Assembly: GCA_018267095.1 (NCBI GenBank)
Contig: JAFDZC010000005.1
Span: 124,001-188,000, forward strand
DNA from: Bacteroidota bacterium
GTDB lineage: Bacteria > Bacteroidota > Bacteroidia > Flavobacteriales > Flavobacteriaceae
Direction: 5' to 3'
DNA length: 64,000 bases
Of the stretch, positions 56,350 through 64,000 are shown piece after piece. Position 1 is the first letter of the stretch. Every line of letters starts with the position of its first letter. The translations under genes were made by a program, and so were the position numbers. The notes beneath the pieces were generated by a model. The model did not search any database. It saw only the letters and a list, made by a program, of their open reading frames with translations, and was not told the DNA's origin.

Positions 56350-57120
56350 ATGGAAATATTTTTGAACCCGAACGCTTGGGTAGCCTTATTAACCTTGACT
56401 TTTCTGGAAATCGTCTTGGGCATTGACAACATTATTTTTATCTCGATTACTACAGGAAAACTCCCCGAAGAACAGCGCAAAAAAGCCACCAAACTCGGTA
56501 TGTTTTTAGCGATGTTTATGCGCATCGTATTGCTTTTGGGTATCTCGGTGCTCATTGCCATGAAAGAGCCTTGGCTGAGTTTTCACTACGATTGGTTTAG
56601 TGCGCAAATCTCGGGGCAAAGCATTATTTTGTTGTTGGGCGGTTTGTTTTTGATGTATAAAAGCACGCACGAAATCCACGAAAAAGTAGATCAGAAAGGC
56701 CAAGAAGAAAAAGAAATCAAAACCTCGGCGGCCACCTCATTTGGCAAGGTAATTTTTCAAATCATCATGATTGATTTAGTGTTCTCTTTTGACAGCATCC
56801 TCACGGCTGTGGGCATGACCAACGGTATTGAAGGCGCTTTGTATATTATGATTGCTGCAGTGATTATCTCGGTGCTCATCATGATGCAATTTGCCGTTCC
56901 GGTGGGCAATTTTGTCAACAAGCATCCGTCGATTCAGATTTTGGGCTTGTCGTTTTTAATCTTGATTGGCTTTATGCTCATCACCGAAAGCGCACATTTG
57001 GCCAACGCCTCGTTCTTTGGCAACCATGTAGAAAGTGTTCCGAAAGGCTATTTGTACTTTGCCATTGCGTTTTCGTTGCTCGTGGAAGTTTTAAATATGA
57101 AAGCAACTCGAAAAAAATAA
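56350..57120 (+). CDS. TerC-family integral membrane protein
   Basis: 256 residues with about seven to eight membrane helices. Family motifs ALLTLTFLEIVLGIDNIIFISI and DLVFSFDSILTAVGMT carry the conserved acidic residues of TerC/Alx proteins (Glu and Asp in LEIVLGIDN, Asp in FSFDS). The family is linked to tellurite resistance, manganese efflux and metal loading of exported enzymes. It is probably the last gene of the murQ-to-terC series. A bidirectional terminator follows. Confidence 0.85.
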   Translation: MEIFLNPNAWVALLTLTFLEIVLGIDNIIFISITTGKLPEEQRKKATKLGMFLAMFMRIVLLLGISVLIAMKEPWLSFHYDWFSAQISGQSIILLLGGLFLMYKSTHEIHEKVDQKGQEEKEIKTSAATSFGKVIFQIIMIDLVFSFDSILTAVGMTNGIEGALYIMIAAVIISVLIMMQFAVPVGNFVNKHPSIQILGLSFLILIGFMLITESAHLANASFFGNHVESVPKGYLYFAIAFSLLVEVLNMKATRKK

Positions 57121-57140
57121 TTCATAAGATTAATCGAAAT

Positions 57141-57175
57141 AAAAAAGGCTGTCTCATTTCAAGACAGCCTTTTTT
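57141..57175. terminator. Bidirectional terminator between terC and parC
   Basis: AAGGCTGTCT pairs with AGACAGCCTT around a 7-nt loop, with A and T runs on the outer sides. It separates convergent genes. Confidence 0.87.
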
Positions 57176-59884
57176 CTATTCTAACGACAACGTAATTTGT
57201 CCGTCGTCATCGAGTTCGGTAGGAATATCCAATGGCTCGGTATCGTCAGAAACACTTTGAACTTCTTCAGGTTCGGCTTCTTCAGGCGCCTCATACGGCA
57301 ATGACTCGAGCAAATTGATTTGTTTGAGTTTATCGGTGGTGAGCTGGTTGCCCAAGGCTTTAAAACCTTTGACGGTGATAAACGCTTCGATATCGACCAC
57401 TAAATTGTCTTTTTGAACGCCTTTGTTTTTGGCAAATACCAATTCGGCTACCGGACGGTAATCGGTAGAAACAATCTCTAAGCGCGTGTTCGGATGATCG
57501 TTGATGAACGAGTCTTCTTTGCCTTCAGATTCTACCAAGAAACGCTTCAAGAAGTAGCGCTCTTTTTCGCCATCGTAATAAATGGCCGAAATCGGTTTGC
57601 TCGGAATCCATTTTTCTAAAACAATCATGTCTTCATCAAAATGTGTAGTCAACTCGGGAATAATGGTTTTGAGTTTTCCGGATTGATGAATAATCAGCAA
57701 GCGATCGTTGGGTTTAAACTCGCCCAAAAGCTCACCGCGACCATCTACATTCAGACGCTGCACGGTATCGTCAAACCAAACTTTGCGCGGACGCAAGGTC
57801 GAGATGCCTTTTTCTTTGAGTTCGATTTTCTTGATCGGATATTTGCTCACAGTGTTTCCGCGAGAGGCGCGCCCTTTGATGGCAATATCGGCAAAATCAA
57901 CATCCCATTTAAGCTTTTTGATGCTGCCCACTTGTCGCAGCAAAATGGTCACGGTCTCGGCCTCGCCATTCGGGTTGGCCGAAAAATACAACACCATACT
58001 ACCGGGCTTTTCTTGCGTTAAATCATAGAATTTATCACGCGTCACCCCGCTTACATTGAATCGTTTGATAAACGAAGCACCGTTTTTTCCGTCGCGATAA
58101 ATCATATTGTAAATCGTGCGCTTGTCATTTTTGTCAAAAACCGCAGCATAGATGATGTCTTTGCCGATGAACTTTTTATCATCCACTTTGGTAATCATCA
58201 TTTTTCCGTCGCGCAAAAACACAATCACATCGTCAATGTCAGAGCAATCGGCTATGTATTCGTCGCGTTTGAGGCCGGTTCCGATAAAACCTTCTTCGCG
58301 GTTCACATACAACTTGGTGTTGCGCAAAACCACTTTGGTGGCTTCAATCGTGTCAAAATTGCGGATCTCGGTTTGACGCTCACGACCTTTGCCGTATTTG
58401 TCTTTGAGGTTCTGAAAATAAGCAATCGCAAAATCAGTCAAATGGTCTAAATCGTGTTTGACTTGTTCCATTTCAGCCTCGAGTTTGGCAATGCCTTCAT
58501 CGGCTTTGTCTGAGTCAAATCGGGTGATGCGGATCATCGGAATCTGCGTGAGCTTTTGCAAATCGTCGTCGTTGATCTCGCGCACAAAGTCTTTTTTGAA
58601 CGGCGCAAATCGCTTGTATAAGTATTGGTATAAAGTTTCGCGATCAGAGTACAATTTGAAATCAATGTACATTTCTTCGCGAATGAAAATCTTCTCAAGC
58701 GTTGATAAATGCCATTTGTTTTCGAGTTCGTCGAGCTGAATCTCGAGTTCGCGCTTGAGCAAATGCTTGGTGCGCTCAGTCGATAAGCGCAGCATTTCAG
58801 AAACGCCCATAAACACCGGATTGTTGTCGACAATCACACAGCCCAGCGGCGCAATCGAAGTCTCACAAGCGGTAAAAGCATACAGCGCATCAATGGTTTT
58901 ATCAGGAGAAACGCCCGGCGGAAGATGAATCAGAATTTCAACTTCGGCGGCGGTGTTGTCTTCAATTTTCTTGACTTTGATTTTACCCTTTTCGTTGGCC
59001 TTTAAAATACTGTCAATCAGGGTGGAGGTATTGGTGGTAAACGGAATCTGGTTGATCACCAAAGTCTGCTTGTCGAGTTGCGAAATCTTGGCGCGCACCC
59101 GAACGCGACCTCCGCGCATTCCGTCGTTGTAGTTCGATACATCGGCAATACCGGCGGTTGGAAAATCCGGAAAGATAGCAAACGATTTGCCTTTGAGAAT
59201 CTTGATCGAAGCGTCGATGAGCTCGTTGAAATTATGCGGCAAAATCTTGGTGGATAAACCTACCGCGATGCCTTCTCCGCCTTGCGCGAGCAGTAACGGA
59301 AACTTGACCGGCAAATGAACCGGCTCATTTTTTCGACCGTCGTAACTGAGTTGCCATTGGGTGACTTTGGGCGAATACAATATTTCTTGTCCGAGCTTTG
59401 AAATGCGTGCCTCGATATAACGCGAAGCCGCGGCTCCATCGCCCGTGAGGATGTTACCCCAGTTTCCTTGCATGTCAATAAGCAAGTCTTTCTGACCGAT
59501 TTGCACAATCGCATCACCGATACTCGCATCACCATGCGGATGGTATTGCATCGTATGCCCGACGATGTTGGCCACTTTGTTGTAGCGTCCGTCGTCGAGT
59601 TCTTTCATTGAGTGCATGATGCGGCGTTGTACGGGTTTAAAACCGTCTTCAATGGCCGGCACCGCACGCTCTAAAATCACATACGAAGCGTAGTCCAAAA
59701 ACCAATCTTTGTACATACCGGTTACTTTGGTAATGGTATCGTCGGGGTTTTCGTCGTTTTCGTAAAAATGACTTCCGGTAGATGGCCGAATCACCTCGTC
59801 AAAGCCTTCGACATTTTCATCGGCTGAAGCTTCTTGGGGTTCTTCTCCTTCGGGAAGGTTATTTAATTCTTCTTCGTCTTTCAT
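57176..59884 (-). CDS. parC: DNA topoisomerase IV subunit A
   Basis: 902 residues from the ATG at 59884. An acidic N-terminal ~35 residues precedes the catalytic core, which has QRRIMHSMKELDDGRYNKVANIVGHTMQYHPHGDASIGDAIVQ (QRDR-like) and the active-site Tyr156 in AAASRYIEARIS. The C-terminal domain forms a six-blade pinwheel-like region (residues ~500-830) and ends in a Glu/Asp-rich tail. Together with ParE it decatenates daughter chromosomes. The gene is downstream of parE on the same strand with ~120 bases between. The leader carries a tandem CTTAGTG-like repeat. Confidence 0.88.
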   Translation of the reverse strand: MKDEEELNNLPEGEEPQEASADENVEGFDEVIRPSTGSHFYENDENPDDTITKVTGMYKDWFLDYASYVILERAVPAIEDGFKPVQRRIMHSMKELDDGRYNKVANIVGHTMQYHPHGDASIGDAIVQIGQKDLLIDMQGNWGNILTGDGAAASRYIEARISKLGQEILYSPKVTQWQLSYDGRKNEPVHLPVKFPLLLAQGGEGIAVGLSTKILPHNFNELIDASIKILKGKSFAIFPDFPTAGIADVSNYNDGMRGGRVRVRAKISQLDKQTLVINQIPFTTNTSTLIDSILKANEKGKIKVKKIEDNTAAEVEILIHLPPGVSPDKTIDALYAFTACETSIAPLGCVIVDNNPVFMGVSEMLRLSTERTKHLLKRELEIQLDELENKWHLSTLEKIFIREEMYIDFKLYSDRETLYQYLYKRFAPFKKDFVREINDDDLQKLTQIPMIRITRFDSDKADEGIAKLEAEMEQVKHDLDHLTDFAIAYFQNLKDKYGKGRERQTEIRNFDTIEATKVVLRNTKLYVNREEGFIGTGLKRDEYIADCSDIDDVIVFLRDGKMMITKVDDKKFIGKDIIYAAVFDKNDKRTIYNMIYRDGKNGASFIKRFNVSGVTRDKFYDLTQEKPGSMVLYFSANPNGEAETVTILLRQVGSIKKLKWDVDFADIAIKGRASRGNTVSKYPIKKIELKEKGISTLRPRKVWFDDTVQRLNVDGRGELLGEFKPNDRLLIIHQSGKLKTIIPELTTHFDEDMIVLEKWIPSKPISAIYYDGEKERYFLKRFLVESEGKEDSFINDHPNTRLEIVSTDYRPVAELVFAKNKGVQKDNLVVDIEAFITVKGFKALGNQLTTDKLKQINLLESLPYEAPEEAEPEEVQSVSDDTEPLDIPTELDDDGQITLSLE

Positions 59885-59902
59885 TTTTTTGGGTAACACC
59901 AA

Positions 59903-59930
59903 GTTTCACTAAGTTGGTCACTAAGTTGAA
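59903..59930 (-). repeat. Tandem CTTAGTG-like repeat in the parC leader
   Basis: On the minus strand CAACTTAGTGA occurs twice at a 12-bp period (59928-59918 and 59916-59906), and a third degenerate unit reads ACTTGGTG further on. It lies just before the parC ATG at 59884. Confidence 0.5.
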
Positions 59931-60002
59931 CCATGTGTTTATTTAGTTATTCTAAATTGCTCTTTGAGTCGTGAAAACTTCGAGTAACTTTGCGCTCCTA
60001 CA

Positions 60003-61853
60003 CTACTCAACCACATCCAACTCGACCTTCAAATTGTTGATAATGAAATCCTGACGGTCGGGGGTATTTTTGCCCATGTAGAATTCCAACAAAGTCTCAA
60101 TCGATGTGTTTTTGTCGAGCATCACCGGATCTAGACGGATGTCTTCGCCAATGAAGTGTTTGAACTCATCGGGCGAGATTTCACCCAATCCTTTGAATCG
60201 CGTGATTTCAGGTTTGGGTTTGAGCTTTTCTATCGCGGCTACACGCTCTTCATCGCTGTAACAGTAGATTGTTTCTTTTTTATTGCGCACTCGGAACAAC
60301 GGCGTTTGCAAAATAAACAAATGCCCTTCTTTGATGAGCTCCGGAAAGAACTGCAAAAAGAACGTAATGAGCAACAAACGAATATGCATCCCGTCTACAT
60401 CGGCATCGGTAGCAATCACAATGTTGTTGTAGCGCAAGTTGTCGTAGTCTTCTTCGATGTCTAAAGCCGCTTGCAACAAATTGAACTCTTCGTTTTCATA
60501 GACAATCTTCTTGGTCATGCCATACGAATTGAGCGGCTTTCCGCGCAAACTAAACACCGCTTGGGTATTCACATCGCGGCTTTTGGTGATCGAACCCGAA
60601 GCAGAGTCACCCTCGGTGATAAACAAGGTGCTCTCTAAACAACGCTCGTGCTTGGCATCGGTTAAATGCACTCGGCAATCGCGCAGTTTCTTGTTGTGCA
60701 AACTGGCTTTTTTGGCGCGCTCACGTGCGAGTTTTCGAATGCCCGAAAGTTCTTTGCGCTCGCGCTCTGCTTGCAAGATTTTCTTGAGCAAAGCATCGGC
60801 GGTTTCAGGGTTTTTATGCAAGAAATTGTCGAGCTTGGTCGAAACAAAATCATTGATAAAGGTTCGGATACTTGGGCCATTCGGGCCAATATCCGTCGAG
60901 CCTAATTTGGTTTTGGTCTGCGATTCAAACACCGGCTCTTCAACCTTGACCGAAACGGCCGCCACAATCGATTTGCGAATATCCGAAGCCTCAAAATTCT
61001 TGTTGTAAAAATCGCGGATGGTTTTAACCACTGACTCGCGAAAAGCGTTCAAATGCGTTCCGCCTTGGGTGGTATTTTGCCCGTTCACAAACGAGTGGTA
61101 TTCTTCAGAATACTGCGATTTGCTGTGGGTAAGCGCAAACTCAATATCATCACCCACCAAATGAATAATCGGATATACCGTATCTTCGTCGGCAATGGTT
61201 TCTTGCAATAAATCTTTGAGTCCGTGGTCTGAGTAATATTTATCACCATTAAAATACAGCGTCAGACCCGTATTGAGATAGCAATAGTTTTTGAGCATAC
61301 GCACCACGTACTCATGGCGGTATTTGTAGTTTTTAAAGATGGTATCATCGGCCACAAACGACACTTTGGTTCCGCGGCGTTTGGTGCTTTCTTGTACTTC
61401 TTCTTCCAGGGTCAGATTTCCGGCCGTAAACTCAGCGGCTTTTTGTTGGTTGTCGCGCACCGATTCTACCCTGAAATAATTTGACAGCGCATTGACCGCT
61501 TTAGTACCAACTCCGTTAAGACCCACCGATTTTTTAAACGCTTTAGAATCGTACTTACCGCCCGTGTTCATTTTTGAAACCACATCCACCACCTTGCCTA
61601 GTGGAATGCCGCGGCCGTAATCGCGCACGGTGACCATTTTGTCTTTGACGGTTACTTCGATGGTTTTACCGGCGCCCATGACAAACTCGTCAATACAGTT
61701 GTCAATGACTTCTTTGAGCAAGATATAAATACCGTCGTCGGGCGAGGAACCATCACCGAGTTTTCCGATGTACATACCCGGACGCATACGGATGTGTTCT
61801 TTCCAATCCAGCGAGCGTATATTGTCTTCGGTATATTGTGTTTGTTCTGACAT
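60003..61853 (-). CDS. parE: DNA topoisomerase IV subunit B
   Basis: 616 residues from the ATG at 61853; a longer frame adds twelve residues with no counterpart. The GHKL ATPase has Glu48 and Asn52 ([12 protein letters not shown]), DYGRGIPLG and [11 protein letters not shown]. The transducer and Toprim domains follow, with EGDSASGSI and [10 protein letters not shown]. It ends at [21 protein letters not shown], the usual C-terminus of ParE. It powers strand passage with ParC. The ParE-ParC order on the minus strand fits co-transcription. Confidence 0.92.
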   Translation of the reverse strand: MSEQTQYTEDNIRSLDWKEHIRMRPGMYIGKLGDGSSPDDGIYILLKEVIDNCIDEFVMGAGKTIEVTVKDKMVTVRDYGRGIPLGKVVDVVSKMNTGGKYDSKAFKKSVGLNGVGTKAVNALSNYFRVESVRDNQQKAAEFTAGNLTLEEEVQESTKRRGTKVSFVADDTIFKNYKYRHEYVVRMLKNYCYLNTGLTLYFNGDKYYSDHGLKDLLQETIADEDTVYPIIHLVGDDIEFALTHSKSQYSEEYHSFVNGQNTTQGGTHLNAFRESVVKTIRDFYNKNFEASDIRKSIVAAVSVKVEEPVFESQTKTKLGSTDIGPNGPSIRTFINDFVSTKLDNFLHKNPETADALLKKILQAERERKELSGIRKLARERAKKASLHNKKLRDCRVHLTDAKHERCLESTLFITEGDSASGSITKSRDVNTQAVFSLRGKPLNSYGMTKKIVYENEEFNLLQAALDIEEDYDNLRYNNIVIATDADVDGMHIRLLLITFFLQFFPELIKEGHLFILQTPLFRVRNKKETIYCYSDEERVAAIEKLKPKPEITRFKGLGEISPDEFKHFIGEDIRLDPVMLDKNTSIETLLEFYMGKNTPDRQDFIINNLKVELDVVE

Positions 61854-62029
61854 GGTATAAAAATCGAATAGCACGCTAATGTAAGGCATCGCGGCTGATT
61901 TTAAAAGGCCGTAATACAGAAGTTATCAAACGGATATTGACAATCTGAGATTGGGTCAACTACAGTTAATTACACAAAAATTCAAGATTCGTAATTGACG
62001 TGTATATGATTTATTAGATGTACTCTTAA

Positions 62030-62710
62030 TTACAGATCATACATCCAACCCAGCAGAAAAGCATAAGAGTTAGAACGAACAATATTGCCGTTAAAAGTGT
62101 TGTTCTTGTTGGTCTGAAAAATTCCGTGACTGTTGCGCAATTCCAGTACAAGGCTGCTTTTTTTATTCAATGTAAAAGCTTTACCCACTCCTGCCACAAA
62201 ACCAAAATCAAATTTATTATTGTATTCGGTAGTGCTGTTTACAAAATCAGTAACCGACGGCATCGAAGAAATATTAGCTTCGCCCTTCATTTCTGAATCG
62301 AGTAAATAGCCCATAAAAATACCGCCATGGACAAAAAATCCTTTGCCGTTTTTAAAATCATATTGAACCATGACCGGCAGGGTAATGTATTTATAACTGT
62401 ACGTAACTGTTTCTGTGAAATTAAGATTTGAATTATCAACTTCATTCCTGAGCTGAAAATCACCCTCTGCTTGACTTTTTTTATTTTCAAATAATAAATT
62501 GGCTTTGATTGAAAGCCGTTCTGTAAAATAGTATTCATAAACTAACCCAAGACTGACGCTAGGCACATAGCTATAGTCAACTCCAGAAGCATCCATGCCT
62601 CTAAATTTAGAATAATTCGGACCTATGGTCAAACCAAACTTCTGACGATGCTGGGCCATAGAAGTACTGATGAACCAAAAGATAAAAATAAAAGAGAGTG
62701 CTTTTTTCAT
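62030..62710 (-). CDS. Outer membrane beta-barrel protein (PorT-like fold)
   Basis: 226 residues with a signal peptide (1-19, ending SMAQ). Repeated alternating-hydrophobic strands such as FGLTIGPNYSKFRG, VPSVSLGLVYEYYFTERLSIKANLLFENKK and GFFVHGGIFMGYLLD fit an eight- to twelve-strand barrel of the PorT/OMP-barrel 2 family. The C-terminus ends FLLGWMYDL. Role unknown. The gene lies 3 bases after the stop of the partial T9SS gene on the same strand, suggesting co-transcription. Confidence 0.78.
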   Translation of the reverse strand: MKKALSFIFIFWFISTSMAQHRQKFGLTIGPNYSKFRGMDASGVDYSYVPSVSLGLVYEYYFTERLSIKANLLFENKKSQAEGDFQLRNEVDNSNLNFTETVTYSYKYITLPVMVQYDFKNGKGFFVHGGIFMGYLLDSEMKGEANISSMPSVTDFVNSTTEYNNKFDFGFVAGVGKAFTLNKKSSLVLELRNSHGIFQTNKNNTFNGNIVRSNSYAFLLGWMYDL

Positions 62711-62713
62711 GTA

Positions 62714-64000
62714 TTAGCGCTTAATCAATTTTGAAACATAGGTTTTGTCATTTGAGTACACTTTAATCAAATAAACACCGGCCGGCCATGACTGTGTTGC
62801 CAATGTTTTTAAATTCTGGTTTTGTTCGCAAACTATATGACCCAGAAGGTCTGTTACTGTAACCTTTTGAATGGGCGTCTGCATATCAATGGTCAACAAA
62901 TCATCTACCGGATTGGGATACAACACCATCTTTTTATTTTCAAAAGAAGCCCTGGCCATTTGTTCGGCCGAAACTTTGACCAACCAAATATCCCAACCTC
63001 CGTGCAAACCAGTAGTATTAAGGGCTTGAGATAGAATGTTTCCGGTTAAAATTAAACTTCCGTCCGTATTTTGATGCATGGCAACTCCATCTTCAAAGTC
63101 CGCGGTTCCCAAACACTTTTGCCATTGCATCTCGCCAGCCGAATTGGTCTTGATAAGCCAATAATCCCAATTGTTATAACTAAAAGCTACATCCCCGTTG
63201 TTTGACAGCGCCCATCCAAAAAGCAAAAAACCATCGTCAGCAGTTTTCTTTAATGAACGCCCTACATCATGATTACTTCCTCCGTAATATTTCTGCCACT
63301 GAAGAGCCCCGGCCGAATCAATTTTAAAAAGCCAATAATCGCTCGAACCATGTGATAAAAGCCCTCCGTTGTAGGTGTCAGAGTTACCAAAACAAACAAA
63401 GCCTCCGTCAGAGGTTAGCTCAATGTTCAGGGCCGATTCATTCATACTAGCTCCATACAATTGGTGCCATTCAAATTCTAAAGCGGCATTTAATTTGATC
63501 ACCCACGCATCCGAATTCGAAGCTAACCAACTGTGGTTTTCAGCAAAAATCCCTGTTCGTGAGTACGTAAAACCCGACAATACATAGCCTCCATCCGTTG
63601 TTGGTTTGATGCTCTTGACAACATCTGTCAGTTCGCCTCCTATGATGTGAAAATCATTTGAATCATAAGCTCCGTTTTGGTCAACAATGGTCACAAAAGC
63701 ATCTGTTTCTCCAAAACCTGAGAGCGGCAAATAGGTTCTTCCTGCAACCACAAAATTGTGATTTGATAGCTCAACAATAGTCTGAACCGAACTACTGGTT
63801 TCGCCGGCTAAGGGCATAAAAGTTTGCCAAAGCAATGACCCTTGCTCATTGATCTTTACCAACCAATTGCCCCCGGTAGTGGTATGATTGATATTGCCAG
63901 TAACGTCTCCGTCGCTTGACTTTGTTTGACCGCCCAACAAATACCCCCCGTCATCAGTCAAAATCATGGTGTTCAAAACATCATCAGCAGTTCCTCCATA
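62714..64000 (-). CDS. T9SS-secreted repeat protein, N-terminus outside the window
   Basis: At least 428 residues; the frame is open at base 64000 and continues with YGGTADDV before the first in-frame TTG, so the true start lies outside. Repeats of about 55 residues with DGGY-[LV]-L-x-G, G-S-x-D-Y-W-[LV]-[FI]-K and W-Q-K-[CY]-[LY]-G match those of the protein at 48667-50247. The C-terminal ~70 residues (MVLYPNPVDDLLTIDMQTP... KLIKR) are a type A sorting domain. It shares the same strand and context with the barrel gene that follows. Confidence 0.82.
   Translation of the reverse strand, partial: YGGTADDVLNTMILTDDGGYLLGGQTKSSDGDVTGNINHTTTGGNWLVKINEQGSLLWQTFMPLAGETSSSVQTIVELSNHNFVVAGRTYLPLSGFGETDAFVTIVDQNGAYDSNDFHIIGGELTDVVKSIKPTTDGGYVLSGFTYSRTGIFAENHSWLASNSDAWVIKLNAALEFEWHQLYGASMNESALNIELTSDGGFVCFGNSDTYNGGLLSHGSSDYWLFKIDSAGALQWQKYYGGSNHDVGRSLKKTADDGFLLFGWALSNNGDVAFSYNNWDYWLIKTNSAGEMQWQKCLGTADFEDGVAMHQNTDGSLILTGNILSQALNTTGLHGGWDIWLVKVSAEQMARASFENKKMVLYPNPVDDLLTIDMQTPIQKVTVTDLLGHIVCEQNQNLKTLATQSWPAGVYLIKVYSNDKTYVSKLIKR

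Noticed and set aside
59978-59989. Plus-strand TAACTTTG -7 element between parC and parE
   Set aside because: No plus-strand gene follows, so it is probably a chance match.
1-64000. tRNA, rRNA, transposase or prophage genes
   Set aside because: I looked in the intergenic regions for cloverleaf-like motifs and for transposase or integrase sequences and saw none. A tRNAscan and ISfinder search would settle it.

Overview
The window is chromosomal DNA of a member of the Bacteroidota, most likely a Flavobacteriaceae/Flavobacterium-like gliding bacterium. The evidence is five proteins with type IX secretion C-terminal sorting domains, a FecR/ECF sigma/STN-TonB receptor set, many TANNTTTG -7 promoter elements, an almost complete lack of Shine-Dalgarno sequences, and several small families typical of flavobacteria (DUF6048, DUF6452, DUF6095 and DUF4256-like). 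I saw no rRNA, tRNA, CRISPR array, transposase or phage gene.

Layout. 0-1.1 kb: purine catabolism (guanine deaminase and the start of xanthine dehydrogenase, minus strand). 1.5-4 kb: histidine kinase plus LuxR-type response regulator. 4.4-12.8 kb: a run of plus-strand genes (GNAT acetyltransferases, SGNH hydrolase, a secreted BNR-like protein, lipoprotein cyclophilin, PLP lyase, DUF4256, exported acetolactate-decarboxylase-like protein, LigB-type dioxygenase), ending in a repeat-dense intergenic region. 12.8-18.7 kb: outer-membrane receptor, rhodanese, a MarR-nitroreductase-YceI-YceI cluster with clear operators, and a glutamine amidotransferase (PabA/TrpG). 18.8-23.7 kb: TetR-TolC-HlyD-DHA2 tripartite efflux operon. 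24-28 kb: C1B peptidase, YaaA, YifB, PH-domain protein. 28.3-33.6 kb: Kazal-domain lipoprotein, ECF sigma, FecR and STN-TonB receptor on the minus strand. 33.7-38.3 kb: DsbD, TilS, PabB. 38.5-43.8 kb: DUF4349 lipoprotein, dihydrolipoyl dehydrogenase, secreted adhesin-like protein, His-rich lipoprotein. 44-48.6 kb: RlmD-type methyltransferase, DUF6452/DUF6048 pair, a four-helix-bundle gene framed by 7-bp arrays, and a THUMP methyltransferase. 48.7-53.4 kb: two T9SS proteins around a methyltransferase and a ZIP transporter. 53.6-57.1 kb: MurQ, small membrane proteins, pentapeptide-repeat protein, DinB-like protein, lipoprotein, TerC. 57.2-61.9 kb: topoisomerase IV (ParE then ParC). 62-64 kb: beta-barrel protein and a partial T9SS protein.

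The part least explained by ordinary genes is a set of dispersed non-coding elements: (R1) an approximately 80-bp element in four copies and two subfamilies with shared ends; (R2) a 72-bp hairpin element in two copies whose stem differs by compensating changes; (R3) a 40-bp element with a 17-bp inverted repeat in two copies; and 7-bp arrays in opposite orientation on the two sides of the four-helix-bundle gene. Two R1 copies, 81/82 identical, bracket an RCC1-like secreted-protein gene. An exceptional Shine-Dalgarno sequence behind a 17-bp-stem hairpin precedes the ECF sigma gene.
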